Positions 61,023 through 64,000 of a stretch of DNA of 64,000 nucleotides are shown here, piece after piece. Within the stretch, counting starts at the first letter, position 1, and each line of letters opens with the position of its first letter. The translations under genes and the position numbers were made by a program. Source of the DNA: Enterococcus_E cecorum_C (GTDB lineage Bacteria; Bacillota; Bacilli; Lactobacillales; Enterococcaceae); assembly GCF_052119425.1 (NCBI RefSeq), contig NZ_JBQKFH010000012.1, positions 1-64,000 on the forward strand, in the 5' to 3' direction. The notes beneath the pieces were generated by a model. That model ran no database searches. It was given only the letters and a program-made list of their open reading frames with translations, and was not told the origin of the DNA.

Positions 61023-61559
61023 ATGTTAAATATTTTCTTTTTCTTTTTATTAATATTTTCCTTTTATTCTGGGGGGCGTCGTGGATTTGCCTATCAGTTA
61101 GTTTATTCAGCAGGATTTATTCTCTCTTTTATGATTGCTAGTTCCATGTATCAGGGATTAGCAAAAAAGTTAGAGCTTTATATTCCGTATATGTCTGTTA
61201 CGGTGGATAGTAGGTTAGCTTTCTATTCTCAGGAGGCAGCACTAGATTTAGATAAAGCCTATTATGCGGCTGTTTCATTTTTTATCATTTTATTTATTGG
61301 ATGGTTGCTTACAAAATTTATTGGTATCTTTTTTGTACAATTACGTTTTGTCCGCTTGTTAAATGATTTAGACTGGTTACCCGCGGGAATATTAAATTTA
61401 GGTATCAGCTATACATTCATTTGCTTATTTTTCTATATTTTGAGCATGATTCCATTAGCGACAATCCAAAATGTATTTTTCAAACCTGATTTTGCAAGTT
61501 TCGTTGTGAAGCATTCACCGATTCTTTCAAATATGTTTGAGCAGATGTTCTTGAAATAA
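61023..61559 (+). CDS. CvpA-family membrane protein
   Basis: The 178-residue protein has four membrane helices and the FYSGGRRGFAYQLV segment of CvpA proteins. CvpA was first linked to colicin V production; its role in Gram-positive bacteria is not settled, though it commonly lies between zapA and mutS2 as here. It starts 2 bp after zapA. Confidence 0.9.
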   Translation: MLNIFFFFLLIFSFYSGGRRGFAYQLVYSAGFILSFMIASSMYQGLAKKLELYIPYMSVTVDSRLAFYSQEAALDLDKAYYAAVSFFIILFIGWLLTKFIGIFFVQLRFVRLLNDLDWLPAGILNLGISYTFICLFFYILSMIPLATIQNVFFKPDFASFVVKHSPILSNMFEQMFLK

Positions 61560-61567
61560 GTTTGATG

Positions 61568-61600
61568 AGGAAGGCGATTATATAGTCCTTCCTTGTTTCG
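61568..61600 (+). terminator. Weak terminator-like hairpin after cvpA
   Basis: AGGAAGG (61568-61574) and CCTTCCT (61587-61593) form a 7-bp stem followed by a T-rich but interrupted tract. It may allow read-through into mutS2. Confidence 0.5.
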
Positions 61601-61630
61601 TTTACCATTAATTGTGAGAGGAAGGTTAGA

Positions 61631-63994
61631 TTGAATAAAAGAATTTTAGAAGTATTAGAATATCAGCAAGTCAAAATGCAAATTGCCCAGTATCTAACCA
61701 CAGATCAAGGGCTGGAAATATTAGATAAATTACATCCCATTGCCAAAAAAGAAAAACTGGATCATTGGTTAGCCGAAACCTTTGAAGCGATGGAAATTCT
61801 AAGACTTAAAGGAGGCATCCCAATTCCTCGTTTAGAAAGCATTACTCCTCATATGAAACGTATTGAGATTGGTGCCAACTTAAATGGTCAAGAACTTGCG
61901 CAAGTCACAAAAGTATTAACAACTACTCAAGAATTAGTGACCTTTTTTGAAGAATTAAAAGAAGCAGATTTGCCTTTAGATCGTATGTATCATTGGGCGG
62001 AACAACTCACTTACTTACCAGCTTTGACGAAGGAGTTGAAGCTAGCGATTGATGAAGACGGGCGTGTGAATGATGAAGCTTCTGAAGTATTGCGTAATTT
62101 ACGTCGTCAAATTAGACAAAGTGAGCAAACGATTCGCGAAACACTAGATGGCTTAATTCGTGGGAAAAATGCTCGCTATTTAAGTGATACGTTGGTAACG
62201 ATGCGTAATGACCGCTATGTAATTCCCGTTAAACAAGAGTATCGGGGGATTTTCGGTGGGGTCGTTCATGACCAAAGTGCTTCAGGACAAACTTTATTTA
62301 TCGAACCAAAACAAGTGCTGGAGTTAAATAATCGCTTGCGTCAACAACAAATCGCAAAACGAGCGGAAATAGAACGCATATTAGCGGAATTATCTGCAAA
62401 ATTGGTGCCAAATCGTAAAGAAATTGCGCATAATGCGACGGTGTTGGCTTTTTATGATTTTATGAATGCCAAAGCGCGCCATGCCAAAGAATTAAAGGCT
62501 TGTGTGCCAGTTATTCACCCTCATAATGAAATTAGTTTAAAAAAAGCCCGACATCCATTAATTGATGCTAAGAAAGTCGTGGCCAATGATATCTTTATCG
62601 GTAAGGATTTCCAAACGATTGTCATTACCGGACCGAATACTGGGGGTAAGACGATTACCTTAAAAACACTGGGCTTATTACAATTAATGGCGCAATCTGG
62701 TTTAGCCATTCCCGTAGATGAGGAGAGTCAAGTCGGTTTATTTGATGAAGTTTTTGCTGATATCGGAGATGAACAAAGTATTGAGCAGAACTTATCCACT
62801 TTTTCTTCACACATGACGAATATTGTCAGTATTTTAAACAAAGCGAATGATAAGAGTTTGATTTTACTTGACGAACTTGGCGCCGGCACTGACCCACAAG
62901 AAGGGGCTGCACTAGCCATTTCAATTTTAGATGAGTTGCAAAAACGAAATAGTTTTGTCGTTGCCACTACCCATTATCCTGAGTTAAAAGCTTATGGCTA
63001 TAATCGTAAACGAACCATTAATGCTTCAATGGAATTTGATGTTGATACCTTAAGCCCTACGTATCGTCTATTAATTGGTGTACCTGGGCGCAGTAATGCC
63101 TTTGAAATTTCACGACGTCTTGGTTTAGCAAATCCAATCATTGAGCAAGCGAAACAGATTTTAGATGGCGAAACTCAAGATTTAAATGAAATGATTGCAG
63201 ACTTAGAAAATCGTCGGAAAATGACTGAAACGGAATATCTTGAATTGCGTCATCATGTCAGTGAAGCTGAACAATTGCATCATGATTTAAAAGTTGCCTA
63301 TGAAGCCTTTTTTGAAGAACGCGAAGTTGAACTTGCTAAGGCCCGCAAACAAGCCAATGAACTAGTTGAAAAAGCGCAAGAAGAAGCTGATACAATTATT
63401 GCTGACATTCGTAAAATGCAATTGCTTCAAGGTCAAGGTAATGTGAAAGAGCACCAATTAATCGAAGCTAAAACGAAATTAGCTGATTTACATCAAGAAG
63501 ATCATTTGAAGAAAAATAAAGTTTTACAAAAAGCGAAAAAACAAAAAGCACTTAAACCTGGCGATGAGGTAATGGTAGCGCAATATGGTCAACGAGGTAC
63601 CTTGCTTCAAAAAGTGGATAATCATCATTGGCAAGTCCAAATGGGAATTTTGAAAATGACGATAGCTGAAGATGAATTGCAAGCAACGGACCCTGTGAAA
63701 GAAGAACCAAAACGCGTGATTCATACCGTACGTTCCAGTCAAACGAGTCATGTCGATCCACAGCTAGATTTAAGAGGAAAACGTTATGAAGAAGCCTTAA
63801 ATGAGGTCGACCAATATATTGATGCAGCGATTCTGGCTGGTTATCCGCAAGTCCGTATTGTTCATGGTAAAGGGACAGGTGCACTAAGACAAGGGATTAC
63901 CAAATATCTACAAAATCATCGCAGTGTGGCTTCCTTTGAATTTGCCCCAGCCAATCAAGGAGGAAATGGTGCGACGATTGTGAAGTTTAAATAG
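61631..63994 (+). CDS. mutS2: Endonuclease MutS2
   Basis: MutS2 acts in suppression of recombination or in rescue of collided ribosomes, depending on species. The 787 residues are complete: MutS core domains, P-loop GPNTGGKTITLK (about 333-344), Walker B LILLDELGAGTDP, a coiled coil (about 515-630) and a C-terminal Smr nuclease domain (LDLRGKRYEEAL, then HGKGTGALR). It lacks the mismatch-recognition domain of MutS. It starts with TTG at 61631 with AAGG upstream. It ends 6 bp before the window edge. Confidence 0.96.
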   Translation: MNKRILEVLEYQQVKMQIAQYLTTDQGLEILDKLHPIAKKEKLDHWLAETFEAMEILRLKGGIPIPRLESITPHMKRIEIGANLNGQELAQVTKVLTTTQELVTFFEELKEADLPLDRMYHWAEQLTYLPALTKELKLAIDEDGRVNDEASEVLRNLRRQIRQSEQTIRETLDGLIRGKNARYLSDTLVTMRNDRYVIPVKQEYRGIFGGVVHDQSASGQTLFIEPKQVLELNNRLRQQQIAKRAEIERILAELSAKLVPNRKEIAHNATVLAFYDFMNAKARHAKELKACVPVIHPHNEISLKKARHPLIDAKKVVANDIFIGKDFQTIVITGPNTGGKTITLKTLGLLQLMAQSGLAIPVDEESQVGLFDEVFADIGDEQSIEQNLSTFSSHMTNIVSILNKANDKSLILLDELGAGTDPQEGAALAISILDELQKRNSFVVATTHYPELKAYGYNRKRTINASMEFDVDTLSPTYRLLIGVPGRSNAFEISRRLGLANPIIEQAKQILDGETQDLNEMIADLENRRKMTETEYLELRHHVSEAEQLHHDLKVAYEAFFEEREVELAKARKQANELVEKAQEEADTIIADIRKMQLLQGQGNVKEHQLIEAKTKLADLHQEDHLKKNKVLQKAKKQKALKPGDEVMVAQYGQRGTLLQKVDNHHWQVQMGILKMTIAEDELQATDPVKEEPKRVIHTVRSSQTSHVDPQLDLRGKRYEEALNEVDQYIDAAILAGYPQVRIVHGKGTGALRQGITKYLQNHRSVASFEFAPANQGGNGATIVKFK

Positions 63995-64000
63995 AATATA

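Overview
The window is a low-GC Firmicutes chromosome segment. Its gene set points to the Lactobacillales and best fits Enterococcaceae: a WalRKHIJ signalling operon with both YycH and YycI, the IreB-RuvX-DUF1292 cluster, a two-domain FeoA, separate CoaB and CoaC with a pantothenate ECF S component, a Met T-box ahead of metNIQ, and zinc-independent paralogues of S14 and L33. No rRNA or species marker is present, so the genus is an inference. Almost all of the sequence is compact core chromosome. Signs of mobility are limited to an IS3-family end at the left edge, a tyrosine-recombinase relic behind groEL, and a small membrane-protein gene between two copies of one terminator.

Layout. 1-4.7 kb: IS end, then class Ib ribonucleotide reductase nrdHEF (minus strand) with NrdR boxes, and a TMEM175-type channel. 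4.8-7.7 kb: Fur-type promoter and feoAB plus a small Cys-rich partner. 7.7-9.1 kb: DegV and DUF1836 genes. 9.3 kb: tRNA-Lys(CTT). 9.6-15.2 kb: walRKHIJ. 15.2-17.3 kb: CIRCE-groESL. 17.3-19.1 kb: integrase relic and mgtE with an overlapping upstream ORF. 19.1-27.2 kb: TipA-like MerR, CPBP protease, pncB-nadE, a LysR regulator, an unlinked nrdI, YxjI-like, HAD and ung genes. 27.3-35 kb: pta, a DMT transporter, tsaE-GNAT and a complete Bce-type two-component/ABC antimicrobial-peptide module. 35-41.6 kb: exoA, an oxidoreductase, murB, a FusB-family gene with an attenuation-like leader, and an operon of an MDR oxidoreductase, coaB, coaC and an ECF S component. 41.8-45.7 kb: potABCD. 45.7-46.5 kb: duplicated terminator segment. 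46.5-50.7 kb: esterase, ogt, ABC-F protein, rex. 50.7-53.9 kb: Zur-box operon. 54-57.4 kb: ireB-ruvX-DUF1292, a DMT transporter, small membrane proteins, queH. 57.5-60.4 kb: Met T-box and metNIQ. 60.5-64 kb: zapA, cvpA, mutS2.

Together the genes cover metal homeostasis (Fe via Feo, Mg via MgtE, Zn-starvation replacement proteins), NAD and CoA cofactor supply, DNA precursors and repair (nrd, ung, exoA, ogt, mutS2), cell-envelope sensing (WalRK, Bce module) and translation protection (FusB-like, ABC-F). Regulation can be read for many units: NrdR, Fur, CIRCE/HrcA, MerR, CcpA, Bce response regulator, Rex, Zur and T-box signals.

No wholly new multi-gene system was found. The most interesting signals are the 14-codon leader peptide and hairpin before the FusB-family gene, the translated ORF overlapping the start of mgtE, DnaA-box-like sequences interleaved with the NrdR boxes, an intrinsic terminator inside nrdH-nrdE, the 57-bp terminator repeat around a small membrane-protein gene, and an IS-end hairpin that masks the transposase ribosome-binding site.
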